Under the pieces are notes generated by a model, which did not search any database, was not told the origin of the DNA, and saw only the letters and a list, made by a program, of their open reading frames with translations. This document shows, piece after piece, positions 5,749-12,942 of a stretch of 13,114 nt of DNA. How positions within the stretch are numbered: the stretch's first letter is position 1; each line of letters begins with the position of its first letter. A program made the position numbers and the translations under genes. Location: contig CALBVQ010000049.1 in the NCBI GenBank assembly GCA_937969485.1, positions 1 to 13,114 on the forward strand. Reading direction: 5' to 3'. The DNA is from an uncultured Saprospiraceae bacterium (GTDB lineage Bacteria; Bacteroidota; Bacteroidia; Chitinophagales; Saprospiraceae).

Positions 5749-6786
5749 CTATAATGCGCTCTGAAATTGATTAAGAAATCGGATATCGTTCTCGAATAAC
5801 ATTCGGATATCACCAATGTCGTACTTTTGCATCGCCGAACGCTCTATCCCAATACCAAATGCGAATCCAGAATAAATCTCAGGATCGATTCCACAATTCG
5901 TCAATACATTAGGATCTACCATACCACAACCTAGCACTTCCAGCCAACCCGTCCCTTTTGTCAACTTCTTGGTTTTCTCCGTCTCTGTTCCCATCCACAC
6001 ATCCATCTCTGCACTAGGCTCAGTAAATGGAAAATAACTCGGCCTCAATCGAATTTTCGTTTCAGCACCATACATCTCCTTAGCGAAATACAACAACGTT
6101 TGCTTCATATCAGCAAATGACACATCCTTATCAATGTACAGACCTTCAATCTGGTGAAATTGACAATGCGATCTCGCAGAAACTGTCTCATTTCTATAAA
6201 CTCTTCCTGGAGCAATTATACGAATTGGTGGTTTAGAAGACGTCATTACTCTTGATTGTACTGAAGAAGTATGCGTTCGCAATAAATTCTCGATACTGTT
6301 AGTCAAGTAGAAAGTATCCTGCATATCACGCGCGGGATGATCCTCTGGAGTATTCATGGCAGTAAAATTATGCCAGTCGTCTTCAATCTCTCTATCTTCA
6401 CTTACTACAAATCCTATCCGTTGAAATACATCAACCATATGATTCATAACGACTGAAACTGGATGTCTCGATCCTACTGCCTCTGGAAAAGGAGGCTTAG
6501 AGTAATCTTCTGCATTTTTGCTTTCAGCGCGAGATGCGTTTTTGATCTCCGTATTCTTTGCATCGAAAACTCCTTGAGCAGTAGTTTTCAACTCATTCAT
6601 CATCTGCCCGAAATCCTTCTTCCTTGCAGGCTCTATATCTTTCATATGCGAAAATAAACCCTTGAGAATATTCTTAGATCCAAGGTAGGTAATTCGGAAA
6701 TTCTCTAACTGTTCAGCATCTTGTGGATTCGCTGATTTTATTTCTTCAAGAATCGATTCTATTTTCGAAAATATACTATCTGACAT
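5749..6786 (-). CDS. pheS: Phenylalanine--tRNA ligase alpha subunit
   Basis: Catalytic subunit of the (alpha-beta)2 enzyme that charges tRNA-Phe. 345 residues, the usual length. Residues 1-90 form the N-terminal coiled-coil arm that binds tRNA. The catalytic domain shows HPVSVVMNHMVDVFQRIGF (108-126), HNFTAMNTPEDHPARDMQDTF (139-159), motif 2 (RVYRNETVSARSHCQFHQIE, 195-214), the phenylalanine-pocket FPFTEPSAEMDVW (252-264) and motif 3 (FGIGIERSAMQKYDIGDIR, 310-328). First gene of the minus-strand operon pheS-hisS-pth. pheT is not adjacent, so the beta subunit is encoded elsewhere. A perfect -7 box lies 22 bp upstream of the ATG. Confidence 0.97.
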   Translation of the reverse strand: MSDSIFSKIESILEEIKSANPQDAEQLENFRITYLGSKNILKGLFSHMKDIEPARKKDFGQMMNELKTTAQGVFDAKNTEIKNASRAESKNAEDYSKPPFPEAVGSRHPVSVVMNHMVDVFQRIGFVVSEDREIEDDWHNFTAMNTPEDHPARDMQDTFYLTNSIENLLRTHTSSVQSRVMTSSKPPIRIIAPGRVYRNETVSARSHCQFHQIEGLYIDKDVSFADMKQTLLYFAKEMYGAETKIRLRPSYFPFTEPSAEMDVWMGTETEKTKKLTKGTGWLEVLGCGMVDPNVLTNCGIDPEIYSGFAFGIGIERSAMQKYDIGDIRMLFENDIRFLNQFQSAL

Positions 6787-6807
6787 GACAATTCGTTTTT
6801 AGCTTGG

Positions 6808-6815
6808 CAAAGATA
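6808..6815 (-). promoter_or_regulatory. -7 box for the pheS-hisS-pth operon
   Basis: The minus strand reads TATCTTTG here, a perfect TAnnTTTG. It would place the transcription start around 6800, leaving a leader of about 15 nt before the pheS ATG. I find no convincing -33 TTTG at the expected distance. Confidence 0.55.
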
Positions 6816-6831
6816 GTACATTTACACGGTA

Positions 6832-8079
6832 ATGCTAATGAACAAGAACGTACATAAAAACCTACTCACCTTCCTGCTATCAATTAGCATGGTTTGTTTA
6901 GTTTTCAGTAAGTACGTCTTATCAGTGTCACTGATCGGTATCTTAATGTTATTACTTTTCTTAAAAGAAGATTCTCGCGGGTTTTCTTTGGGGTTAAACC
7001 CCAAAATATTTCAACCTTCAACCTACCGCAATTTCTGGCCATTTACAGGATTTGTGCTTTTCTTCTTTTGGATCGTACTTTCCTTGCTTTGGTCTGGCGG
7101 TGAATTCGCATCTTGGTTGCATGACGTGCAATCGAAGCTCACCATTATTGGAGTTGCAGTTCTTTTTGCTCTTCTTCCAAAGTTTGAGAATTTCAGAATT
7201 TTGGTTTTACATCAAGTATTTGGCGGAACGATACTGATATCTTTGCTACTCATTCTCTATGTCTACATTCCCGGATACGAGGAGATTACGTTCCTTATTG
7301 GTCGTGGTCGTCCTATTCCCACACCCATCGATCATGTGAGATTTAGTATAATGGTTGCATATGCCTGTCTTTCATTTATTGCTATTCTATTGGAATCCGC
7401 TTCATTTGGCTTACGCCAAAAGGAAAAAGTGGCCATGCTAATTTCAAGTGTTGTGTTTTTTTGCTTTATTCACTTACTTGCCGTGCGAACTGGATTGCTG
7501 CTTTTGTATATAGGTTTGGCCTTAATAATTTTTCATTTCATTCTTACTCGAAAAAAATATATTATTGGTTTAGCTGTCCTACTCACTGTTTCGACACTTC
7601 CTATCATCGCTTTCTATTTCGTAGAGTCTTTCTACAATAAAGTTTACTATACCAAATATGATATCGAGCAAATGCTCTTAAATAATGGAGCTAATTATAG
7701 TGATGGAGATAGAATTCGCTCTATTCAACATGGAATAGAATTGTGGAAAAATCATCCTTGGTTAGGCTACGGAGCAGGTCAATACAAACAAGCAAATATA
7801 GATTTACAGGAACAAGCGAACGTGCAAGGAAAGGTCCTTTTACCTCATAATCAATATGTACGGACTGGCATGGCTTATGGCTGGCTAGGGCTTATCCTAC
7901 TTCTGAGCGGTTTCGGCTTAATTTTCGTTAAGCAAAAAGCACTTCAAAATTTGCCTTTATTGATAATAACTACACTATTGATCTTTTCATTATTCGTAGA
8001 ATCAAATCTTGATAGATACTACGCCTTGGCCTTCTTTATGATGTTCTTAGGTATAAATAGTAGGATTGCTCGAAATTGA
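6832..8079 (+). CDS. O-antigen ligase / polymerase family membrane protein
   Basis: Integral inner-membrane protein of 415 residues with about ten to twelve hydrophobic helices (for example 10-46, 71-88, 103-115, 130-146, 171-188, 202-216, 219-238, 242-263, 349-366, 373-388, 395-408). The Wzy_C/O-antigen ligase signature is present: an arginine at the start of a helix (AVRTGLLLLY, Arg219), then a large periplasmic loop with GDRIRSIQHGIELWKNHPWL, LGYGAGQYKQ and PHNQYVRTG (His339), the region carrying the ligase's conserved Arg and His. It should transfer or polymerise lipid-linked glycans at the cell surface. Ligase and polymerase cannot be told apart by sequence alone, and no glycan gene cluster adjoins it. 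Start: ATG at 6832, or the ATG two codons later at 6838. It is divergent from pheS with only 45 bp between; a TACATTTA box at 6817-6824 would make the leader very short. Confidence 0.88.
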   Translation: MLMNKNVHKNLLTFLLSISMVCLVFSKYVLSVSLIGILMLLLFLKEDSRGFSLGLNPKIFQPSTYRNFWPFTGFVLFFFWIVLSLLWSGGEFASWLHDVQSKLTIIGVAVLFALLPKFENFRILVLHQVFGGTILISLLLILYVYIPGYEEITFLIGRGRPIPTPIDHVRFSIMVAYACLSFIAILLESASFGLRQKEKVAMLISSVVFFCFIHLLAVRTGLLLLYIGLALIIFHFILTRKKYIIGLAVLLTVSTLPIIAFYFVESFYNKVYYTKYDIEQMLLNNGANYSDGDRIRSIQHGIELWKNHPWLGYGAGQYKQANIDLQEQANVQGKVLLPHNQYVRTGMAYGWLGLILLLSGFGLIFVKQKALQNLPLLIITTLLIFSLFVESNLDRYYALAFFMMFLGINSRIARN

Positions 8080-8096
8080 CAAAAAGACTTAATCAA

Positions 8097-8127
8097 TTGG
8101 ATAGCAATCGTAATTGTATTACGTTTG
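8097..8127 (+). promoter_or_regulatory. Bacteroidota promoter of the lipoprotein gene
   Basis: TTG at 8097-8099, 20-bp spacer, then TACGTTTG at 8120-8127: a perfect TAnnTTTG -7 box at the normal distance from a -33 TTG. The expected start of transcription is near 8134. That lies after the upstream in-frame ATG at 8114 and so argues for translation from 8153. Confidence 0.7.
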
Positions 8128-8152
8128 TTATGTTAAAATAAAGAAATCAACT

Positions 8153-8593
8153 ATGAAATTTTTAAGCCTACTACTTGTATTACTCGTCTCAATCTTATTC
8201 ACTGCATGTGATGAACCATTGGATTTTAATAATTCTCAATTCTATGATGTCCAGGATATACTCGAATCTAGCAATTGCACTGCAGATTGCGAAGAAGAGG
8301 CAGATTGTGAAAATCAACGGGTAAAAATGATAGCAACAATAGATGCTTCAGGGATTAGTGCTACTGAATTTCAATTCGTGGTACAAGATAGATCAACATC
8401 TACTTTCGAAATGGAAGTGAAGGTAGATACAGTTATTGCAGCAGAACTTTTTGCAAATATTCTAGACAAAGGTGGCGAAGTCGCTCGTCTTCAAGGGCGA
8501 CTAGGAGGCGAAGATGGAAGCTCAAGCTCTAATTGTCAACGTGTAATTTTCATGACCATTGATGATCCCGCAGATGTAGAAATTGTAGAGTAA
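8153..8593 (+). CDS. Small acidic lipoprotein, possible OB-like fold
   Basis: 146 residues from the ATG at 8153. The frame is open from an ATG at 8114, but that one lies inside the promoter, and starting at 8153 gives a clean lipoprotein signal: MKFLSLLLVLLVSILFTAC with the lipidated Cys at residue 19. The residues after it are acidic (CDEPLD), which in some Bacteroidota directs lipoproteins to the cell surface; that is inference. The mature part has four more cysteines (42, 46, 52 and 128), which could form two disulfides. From residue 56 a pattern of alternating strands (RVKMIATID, FQFVVQDRS, FEMEVKV, a short helix, EVARLQGRL, RVIFMTIDD) resembles an OB-like beta barrel. No enzyme motif is seen. 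It is flanked by its own promoter and terminator, so it is probably monocistronic. Function unknown. Confidence 0.82.
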   Translation: MKFLSLLLVLLVSILFTACDEPLDFNNSQFYDVQDILESSNCTADCEEEADCENQRVKMIATIDASGISATEFQFVVQDRSTSTFEMEVKVDTVIAAELFANILDKGGEVARLQGRLGGEDGSSSSNCQRVIFMTIDDPADVEIVE

Positions 8594-8600
8594 CATCTGC

Positions 8601-8626
8601 AAATGTTTATTTATTAAACATTTTTT
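8601..8626 (+). terminator. Intrinsic terminator of the lipoprotein gene
   Basis: Nine-base stem AAATGTTTA (8601-8609) / TAAACATTT (8615-8623), 5-nt loop, continuing into a run of T (8621-8626). The stem is A/T-rich and therefore only moderately stable, but it lies 8 bp after the stop codon. Confidence 0.6.
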
Positions 8627-8674
8627 CCCTTTTTGCGTTATATCTTCTCACTATACTAATTAATTGTCTCTTTA

Positions 8675-9430
8675 ATGGCCGATGCTAATATCCCTGTACC
8701 ATACTCATTTTTATACAATTCCAAAAACTGGGAATCTTATCCTATAGGTTTACATAAAAAGAATATTGCTAAGAACGAGCAAGCTCAGAAAAACACGATG
8801 GAGAAAGTGATGAAACTTCTTCCTGGAATAAAAAAATCATCTAAACTACTCGTTCTTTCTAGAGGAAATACGCATGTTGCAGAGTATCTAGCGCATGAAT
8901 ACATGTGCACTGTAGATGTTATTTGTGACACTCCTGAGCAAGCTAAAATAGTAGAAAAATCAATTGCGTCCAAAGAGCTTGGTGAAAAGATGTCGGTAAA
9001 GCATAACAAGTTTACGGAGCTTATGCTAGATCGAGAACATTATGACATCGCCTTTTCTCTAGGAGAATTGTATAATGAAGATGATACCTTGTTACTATTT
9101 AAAGAGATTGCAAGATCTCTTGTACCGGAAGGTAGGTTCTTTATGCTAGAAATCTTTGATACATTCGAAGACGAGGTCGAATTAGCTGGGTACGAAAACA
9201 TCACTTCTATGGACAATATCCTTCGAAGAGGTAGAAGAGCAGATTTTGAGCGCGTATACGCAAAAGCACTTCCAGAAAAATCCAAGCAGTATTATAAGGC
9301 TCTTGTAGAAAAATCAGCTGAGAATGGAATCAAAGGAGACTCTCTTGCACGTCTAAAGAAGCTGCATGATTTTGCGGAAAATAATGCGATAATGTGGGGT
9401 TTTATTCAATTTCAAAAAAGAAATATCTAG
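8675..9430 (+). CDS. Methyltransferase-fold protein with degenerate SAM motif
   Basis: 251 residues, no signal peptide. The layout is that of a class I SAM-dependent methyltransferase. There is a helical N-terminus (1-50), a beta1 strand with the motif I position at 57-66 (KLLVLSRGNT), beta2 ending in an acidic residue (TVDVICDTPEQ, Asp85, where SAM ribose is usually held), beta4 YDIAFSLGELYNEDD (123-137), and ARSLVPEGRFFMLEIFD (146-162), which corresponds to the usual RxLkPGG-f strand. The expected glycine-rich D-x-G-x-G-x-G of motif I is reduced to LSRGNTH, with one glycine and no acidic residue. SAM binding may therefore be altered or lost. The family part resembles small-molecule or cyclopropane-type methyltransferases only in general layout; I do not recognise a substrate. 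It has no close co-directional partner and converges with the LysR gene. Confidence 0.7.
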   Translation: MADANIPVPYSFLYNSKNWESYPIGLHKKNIAKNEQAQKNTMEKVMKLLPGIKKSSKLLVLSRGNTHVAEYLAHEYMCTVDVICDTPEQAKIVEKSIASKELGEKMSVKHNKFTELMLDREHYDIAFSLGELYNEDDTLLLFKEIARSLVPEGRFFMLEIFDTFEDEVELAGYENITSMDNILRRGRRADFERVYAKALPEKSKQYYKALVEKSAENGIKGDSLARLKKLHDFAENNAIMWGFIQFQKRNI

Positions 9431-9461
9431 TCTAATTGATGTATTCTGAATCTGCAAACAA

Positions 9462-10352
9462 TTATTCATACGACTCTATCCACTTAAAACTACGTTCAAA
9501 TATATTTTTCTTCTCTTCTCTTACAAACGTAAGATAAGCCTCTGCAACTGGAGACAACCTCCTACCCTTAAGCCAGATTAGTCTCCAATGTGTAATAATG
9601 GGAAGACCTTTAGATGGAATAATATGCAACTCTTCATTTTCTAGCTGATTTTTAATCCCTATCAGCGGTATAATCGAGTAACCTAAATTTGCGATTACAG
9701 ACTGCTTTACTGCCTCATTAGAGGTCAATTCCATACTTTTTCTTTTTGCTGTATCTTTAAAATAAGAATCTGTGGCTTTTCTAGTTGCAGAACCCTGCTC
9801 TCTGTATAAAATAGGTTTTCTTCGATCAAGCGTTGTACTTGAGTTCACAAGAAACAACTTATTATCTAAAAGAATCTCTTCCTCAGTATCGATACCGTCA
9901 GGAACTACTGACACCAGTGCAAAGTCTACCGTTTTATTCTGAAGATTCTTTATCACCTCTGTTTTATTCGACACATTGAGTTTTAGATCAATCCCTGGGT
10001 GCGAATTAATAAACCCGCTGAGGTAGAAGGGGATGACATACTTTCCTGTGGATGCTGAAGCAATATTTAATTTTCCTGTAAGTAGACCTTCGTATTCTTT
10101 AGTTTTATACTTTAGGGCTTCAGACTCTTTCAATATATTTTCAGCTATCACGGCAATTGACATACCAAAATCAGTTAAAAGTAATTTCCTACCCGCTTTT
10201 TCAAAAAGATTTATTTCAAATTGATTCTGAAAATTTTTTAATTGGATCGACAGAGCGGGTTGTGTCATAAACATAGACTCCGCTGCTCTTGTGATATTTT
10301 GGTGCTTAGACACCTCCAGAAAAATAGATAATTGATGTATAGTAAAATTCAC
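9462..10352 (-). CDS. LysR-type transcriptional regulator
   Basis: 296 residues, typical length. The winged helix-turn-helix domain spans 1-62 (FLEVSKHQNITRAAESMFMT, then QPALSIQLKNFQ and NLFEKAGRKLLLTDFG). The effector domain runs from about 90 with LNIASASTGKYVIPFYLSGF, VDFALVSV, and SNEAVKQSVIANLGYSIIP near 230. The start is GTG at 10352: the frame has a stop ten codons further upstream and no ATG in between, and the next residues (NFTIHQLSIFLEVS) fit the family N-terminus. It is transcribed away from the small membrane protein-isocitrate dehydrogenase cluster, with 364 bp between. That is the classical arrangement for a LysR protein that controls its divergent neighbour and itself, but neither the effector nor the target is proven by sequence. 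Confidence 0.92.
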   Translation of the reverse strand: MNFTIHQLSIFLEVSKHQNITRAAESMFMTQPALSIQLKNFQNQFEINLFEKAGRKLLLTDFGMSIAVIAENILKESEALKYKTKEYEGLLTGKLNIASASTGKYVIPFYLSGFINSHPGIDLKLNVSNKTEVIKNLQNKTVDFALVSVVPDGIDTEEEILLDNKLFLVNSSTTLDRRKPILYREQGSATRKATDSYFKDTAKRKSMELTSNEAVKQSVIANLGYSIIPLIGIKNQLENEELHIIPSKGLPIITHWRLIWLKGRRLSPVAEAYLTFVREEKKNIFERSFKWIESYE

Positions 10353-10716
10353 TTGAGGTAATAAATTTAAAAATTAGAATTACTGCTATAGCTCTCTATG
10401 GTTTTTCTTCTGACGCTATCATTTGAAATTGCCGAAATCAGTTATTTTTTTGTTCTGCTTTCCAAGAAATCAATCAATGTTAATCTTCCTTTCCACAACT
10501 ATTTCAGATCAAAACAACAATAACTCTTCGAAAGAAAAACTTTTTTTACACGTAAAACAATCGCATTTTTCAAAATTAGCGACTGATAGAAGTACTACGC
10601 AGTCTACGTTTGCGCACCAAATATAAATAATGTTTATGGCTTACATAAATATTATATATTTTAATATATGGAAATGTGCTCTCATCTTTGTTGTATGAAC
10701 AAATAATAAAAAGCAC
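10353..10716. promoter_or_regulatory. Long divergent intergenic region between the LysR gene and the icd cluster
   Basis: 364 bp without a convincing gene; an open frame at 10423-10626 has no family resemblance or start context. It holds several -7-like boxes. On the plus strand: TACGTTTG at 10605-10612 (perfect) and CATCTTTG at 10683-10690 (one mismatch, 26 bp before the small ORF). On the minus strand: TATATTTG (complement of 10618-10625) and TAATTTTG (complement of 10571-10578). None has a clear -33 partner, and such boxes turn up by chance about every 1-2 kb per strand in this base composition. The T-N11-A palindrome is listed separately. Confidence 0.45.
10629..10653. promoter_or_regulatory. 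Palindrome with a LysR-type T-N11-A core
   Basis: Arms AATgTTTATG (10629-10638) and CATAAAtATT (10644-10653) pair at 9 of 10 positions around a 5-bp centre GCTTA. The inner part TATGGCTTACATA (10635-10647) is exactly T-N11-A, the LysR-family operator signature. It lies about 30 bp upstream of the CATCTTTG box and 64 bp before the small ORF, where an activator would bind. The region is AT-rich, so chance is possible. Confidence 0.4.
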
Positions 10717-10938
10717 ATGAGTCAAAAATCTATTAAGAACACAACGATTTTCAAAACAAATGTTGGCATACTAAGCACTGTCAAACAGATTGCACGACCA
10801 CTAATCACGGTAACTGTAATGGCGATCTGGGTTAAGTTAGCAACCGTTTACACTCCAGAATTGTCATCGTATGTTTTATTAAGTGCAATAATTGTCATTT
10901 GTCTTTCTTTCTTCAGAAAACCATCTTCAATAAAATAA
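10717..10938 (+). CDS. Small two-helix membrane protein, unknown
   Basis: 73 residues. A basic N-terminus (KSIKNTTIFKTNVG) is followed by two hydrophobic segments: residues 28-44 (PLITVTVMAIWVKLATV) and about 51-66 (SYVLLSAIIVICLSFF). It ends in RKPSSIK. It most likely sits in the inner membrane as a hairpin. The stop is 13 bp before the isocitrate dehydrogenase ATG, so the two are probably one transcript. I do not recognise the family. The A-rich start region, the hydrophobic periodicity and the tight spacing to the next gene favour a real gene over chance. Confidence 0.6.
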   Translation: MSQKSIKNTTIFKTNVGILSTVKQIARPLITVTVMAIWVKLATVYTPELSSYVLLSAIIVICLSFFRKPSSIK

Positions 10939-10951
10939 ATAAATTAAAATT

Positions 10952-12463
10952 ATGAACAATACCACTGAGTTAACTCAAAAGCAACCCGTAACTTCTACAG
11001 CAACTAAGATTGCCTTAGCACACGGAGACGGAATAGGGCCTGAAATAATGGAAGCAACCCTGAAAGTACTTGAAGCAGCTGGAGCAAAGATTGAAACGGA
11101 GACTATAGAGCTAGGTGAAAAGGTTTATCTGAATGGGAACAGTGCTGGAATAGAGAACAGCGCTTGGGAAACAATTCGAAAAAACAAAATAATTTTGAAG
11201 GCTCCGATCACAACTCCGCAAGGAAAGGGATATAAAAGCTTAAACGTTACGCTGAGAAAATCACTTAGTTTATTTTCGAATATTCGACCAGTAATTGCAA
11301 TGGATCCATTTATAGAAACGGGTCACCCAAAAATGGATGTGGTAATTATTCGTGAAAATGAAGAAGATCTCTATGCAGGAATAGAGCACCAACAAACTCA
11401 AGATGTTGTTCAATGCTTAAAATTAATTACGCGACCTGGTTGTGAAAAAATTGTACGGTATGCATTTGAATATGCTAGAGCTTACAACAGAAAAAAAGTG
11501 ACTTGCATGGTGAAAGACAATATCATGAAGTTGACTGATGGACTTTTCCACAATGTATTTAAAGAAATAGCAAAAGAATATCCAGAAATCGAAAGCGATT
11601 CACAAATCATTGATATAGGAGCGGCGAGACTTGCTGCGCATCCTGAAAGATATGATGTTGTAGTAACTTCAAATCTGTACGGAGATATAATTTCTGACAT
11701 TGTAGCAGAAGTAGCTGGATCTGTAGGATTAGCAGGTTCTGCAAACATTGGCCAGAATGTGGCAATGTTTGAAGCAATACATGGATCAGCTCCAGACATT
11801 GCTGGCCAGAACATAGCAAATCCATCAGGATTACTGAATGCAGCAGTAATGATGCTTGCACACATAGGACAAGTAGATGTTGCAGACAAAGTTAAAAATG
11901 CATGGTTAAAGACAATCGAAGATGGTGTTCACACCGCTGACATTCACAAAGAAGGTTGGAGTAAAATTAAAGCAGGTACATCACAGTTTGCCGATGCAAT
12001 CATAGAGCGACTAGGCCAAAAACCAAAGATGCTTAAACCAAGTACTTTGTCTGCTGGAAATGGAGAAATCAAGTTCTATGACTACAAGAGAGAAGAAGCA
12101 AAGAAGACATTAGTAGGAGTAGATGTATTTATCGATTCAAAAGATAACGATCCGAATAAGATTGGAAACGCTCTAAGCACAATAAACGACGCTGGGATGA
12201 AACTCAAAATGATCACTAATCGTGGAGTAAAAGTTTTCCCTAACGGAATCGATGAAACATACTGCACAGATCACTGGAGATGCAGGTTCGTTAATGTATC
12301 GTCCGATATCACTGTTACGCCGCCGGATTATAAAGATGTAACATACAATAATGTTCTTGGTCTACTGAACACATTACACGATCAAGGATTCGATGTAATT
12401 AAGACTGAGAACCTTTATAACTTCAATGGAAAAAGAGGGTTTTCACTTGGTCAAGGAGAATAA
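10952..12463 (+). CDS. icd: Isocitrate dehydrogenase, long Thermus/Rickettsia-type, NAD-type coenzyme site
   Basis: TCA-cycle enzyme: oxidative decarboxylation of isocitrate to 2-oxoglutarate. 503 residues, longer than E. coli Icd because of a C-terminal domain (from about 385: TLVGVDVFIDSK, KLKMITNRGVKVFPNG, DHWRCRFVN) like that of Thermus thermophilus. All isocitrate and metal ligands are present by alignment with E. coli: Ser96, Asn98, Arg102, Arg112, Arg134, Tyr141, Lys188, Asp221, Asp245 and Asp249. At the coenzyme loop the sequence is HGSAPDIAGQNIANP, with Asp282, Ile283 and Ala289 at the positions of E. coli Lys344, Tyr345 and Val351. Asp/Ile/Ala is the NAD-preferring set, so NAD is the likely coenzyme even if homologues are labelled NADP-dependent. 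The gene follows the small membrane protein by 13 bp and is divergent from the LysR regulator. Confidence 0.96.
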   Translation: MNNTTELTQKQPVTSTATKIALAHGDGIGPEIMEATLKVLEAAGAKIETETIELGEKVYLNGNSAGIENSAWETIRKNKIILKAPITTPQGKGYKSLNVTLRKSLSLFSNIRPVIAMDPFIETGHPKMDVVIIRENEEDLYAGIEHQQTQDVVQCLKLITRPGCEKIVRYAFEYARAYNRKKVTCMVKDNIMKLTDGLFHNVFKEIAKEYPEIESDSQIIDIGAARLAAHPERYDVVVTSNLYGDIISDIVAEVAGSVGLAGSANIGQNVAMFEAIHGSAPDIAGQNIANPSGLLNAAVMMLAHIGQVDVADKVKNAWLKTIEDGVHTADIHKEGWSKIKAGTSQFADAIIERLGQKPKMLKPSTLSAGNGEIKFYDYKREEAKKTLVGVDVFIDSKDNDPNKIGNALSTINDAGMKLKMITNRGVKVFPNGIDETYCTDHWRCRFVNVSSDITVTPPDYKDVTYNNVLGLLNTLHDQGFDVIKTENLYNFNGKRGFSLGQGE

Positions 12464-12493
12464 CAAATTTAAAAAATCTAAAAAACAATAGTT

Positions 12494-12754
12494 ATGGTAA
12501 TTTCAGTATCAAATACATTAAGACACGATCAAGCTTGTACAAAACAGGCTATGGATAATGCACAAATCGAAAAATTAGTACTTAGTTCTATTGAAAAAAT
12601 GGGATTAACTCAAGAAGACGTTGCTTGGAATGATGAAGGACATCTAGAATTAAGAAAACCTGATAGCCTTAAGCTACATTCATTGACTCTACAGATGGAG
12701 AAGATGGGTCTTGAGCTAAAAATGACTAGAAAAACATTGATTGAGATTTGTTAA
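12494..12754 (+). CDS. Small hypothetical protein downstream of icd
   Basis: 86 residues, soluble, predicted mostly helical with one short strand region (HLELRKPDSLKLHSLTLQM). The start at 12494 is A-rich upstream; an internal Met at residue 20 (MDNAQIEKLVLSSIEKMGL) is an alternative start. It begins 30 bp after the icd stop and is followed by a strong terminator, so it is the last gene of the icd unit. I do not recognise the family and see no catalytic motif. Confidence 0.65.
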   Translation: MVISVSNTLRHDQACTKQAMDNAQIEKLVLSSIEKMGLTQEDVAWNDEGHLELRKPDSLKLHSLTLQMEKMGLELKMTRKTLIEIC

Positions 12755-12810
12755 ATCTACAGTAAAATAAAAGTGGTTTCTTAGTTATCTTATATTAGAT
12801 TGCAATTAAT

Positions 12811-12844
12811 AACCTAGGCACTTGAGTAATGCCTAGGTTTTTTT
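12811..12844 (+). terminator. Strong intrinsic terminator of the icd cluster
   Basis: Ten-base perfect stem AACCTAGGCA (12811-12820) / TGCCTAGGTT (12830-12839), 9-nt loop, followed by a run of seven T residues (12838-12844). It separates the icd cluster from mfd. Confidence 0.9.
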
Positions 12845-12942
12845 ATTTCTACAATCTTGTACTTACGCTCTATCTTATAGAGTGTCAACAATTTTAACTG
12901 CAAGGAGTTACTATAGCTTTAAAACATTAGTACCTTTACGGC

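Noticed and set aside
6822..7004. 60-codon minus-strand frame overlapping the start of the O-antigen ligase-like gene
   Set aside because: It overlaps both the pheS promoter and the start of a clear membrane protein gene; no sign of being coding.
8114..8152. Upstream in-frame start of the lipoprotein gene (13 extra residues)
   Set aside because: The ATG falls inside the -33/-7 promoter interval and would bury the signal peptide behind a non-signal-like segment.
10423..10626. Open frame of 67 codons between the LysR gene and the small membrane protein gene
   Set aside because: Low-complexity composition, no family resemblance, no start context, and it overlaps several promoter-like boxes; best read as an open frame in a regulatory region.
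11482..11889. 135-codon open frame antisense to icd
   Set aside because: It lies fully inside a well-supported coding sequence on the other strand and has no recognisable domain; a shadow of icd.
12868..12882. Small palindrome CTCTAT/ATAGAG between the icd terminator and mfd
   Set aside because: Short and AT-rich, with no T run; nothing ties it to mfd control.
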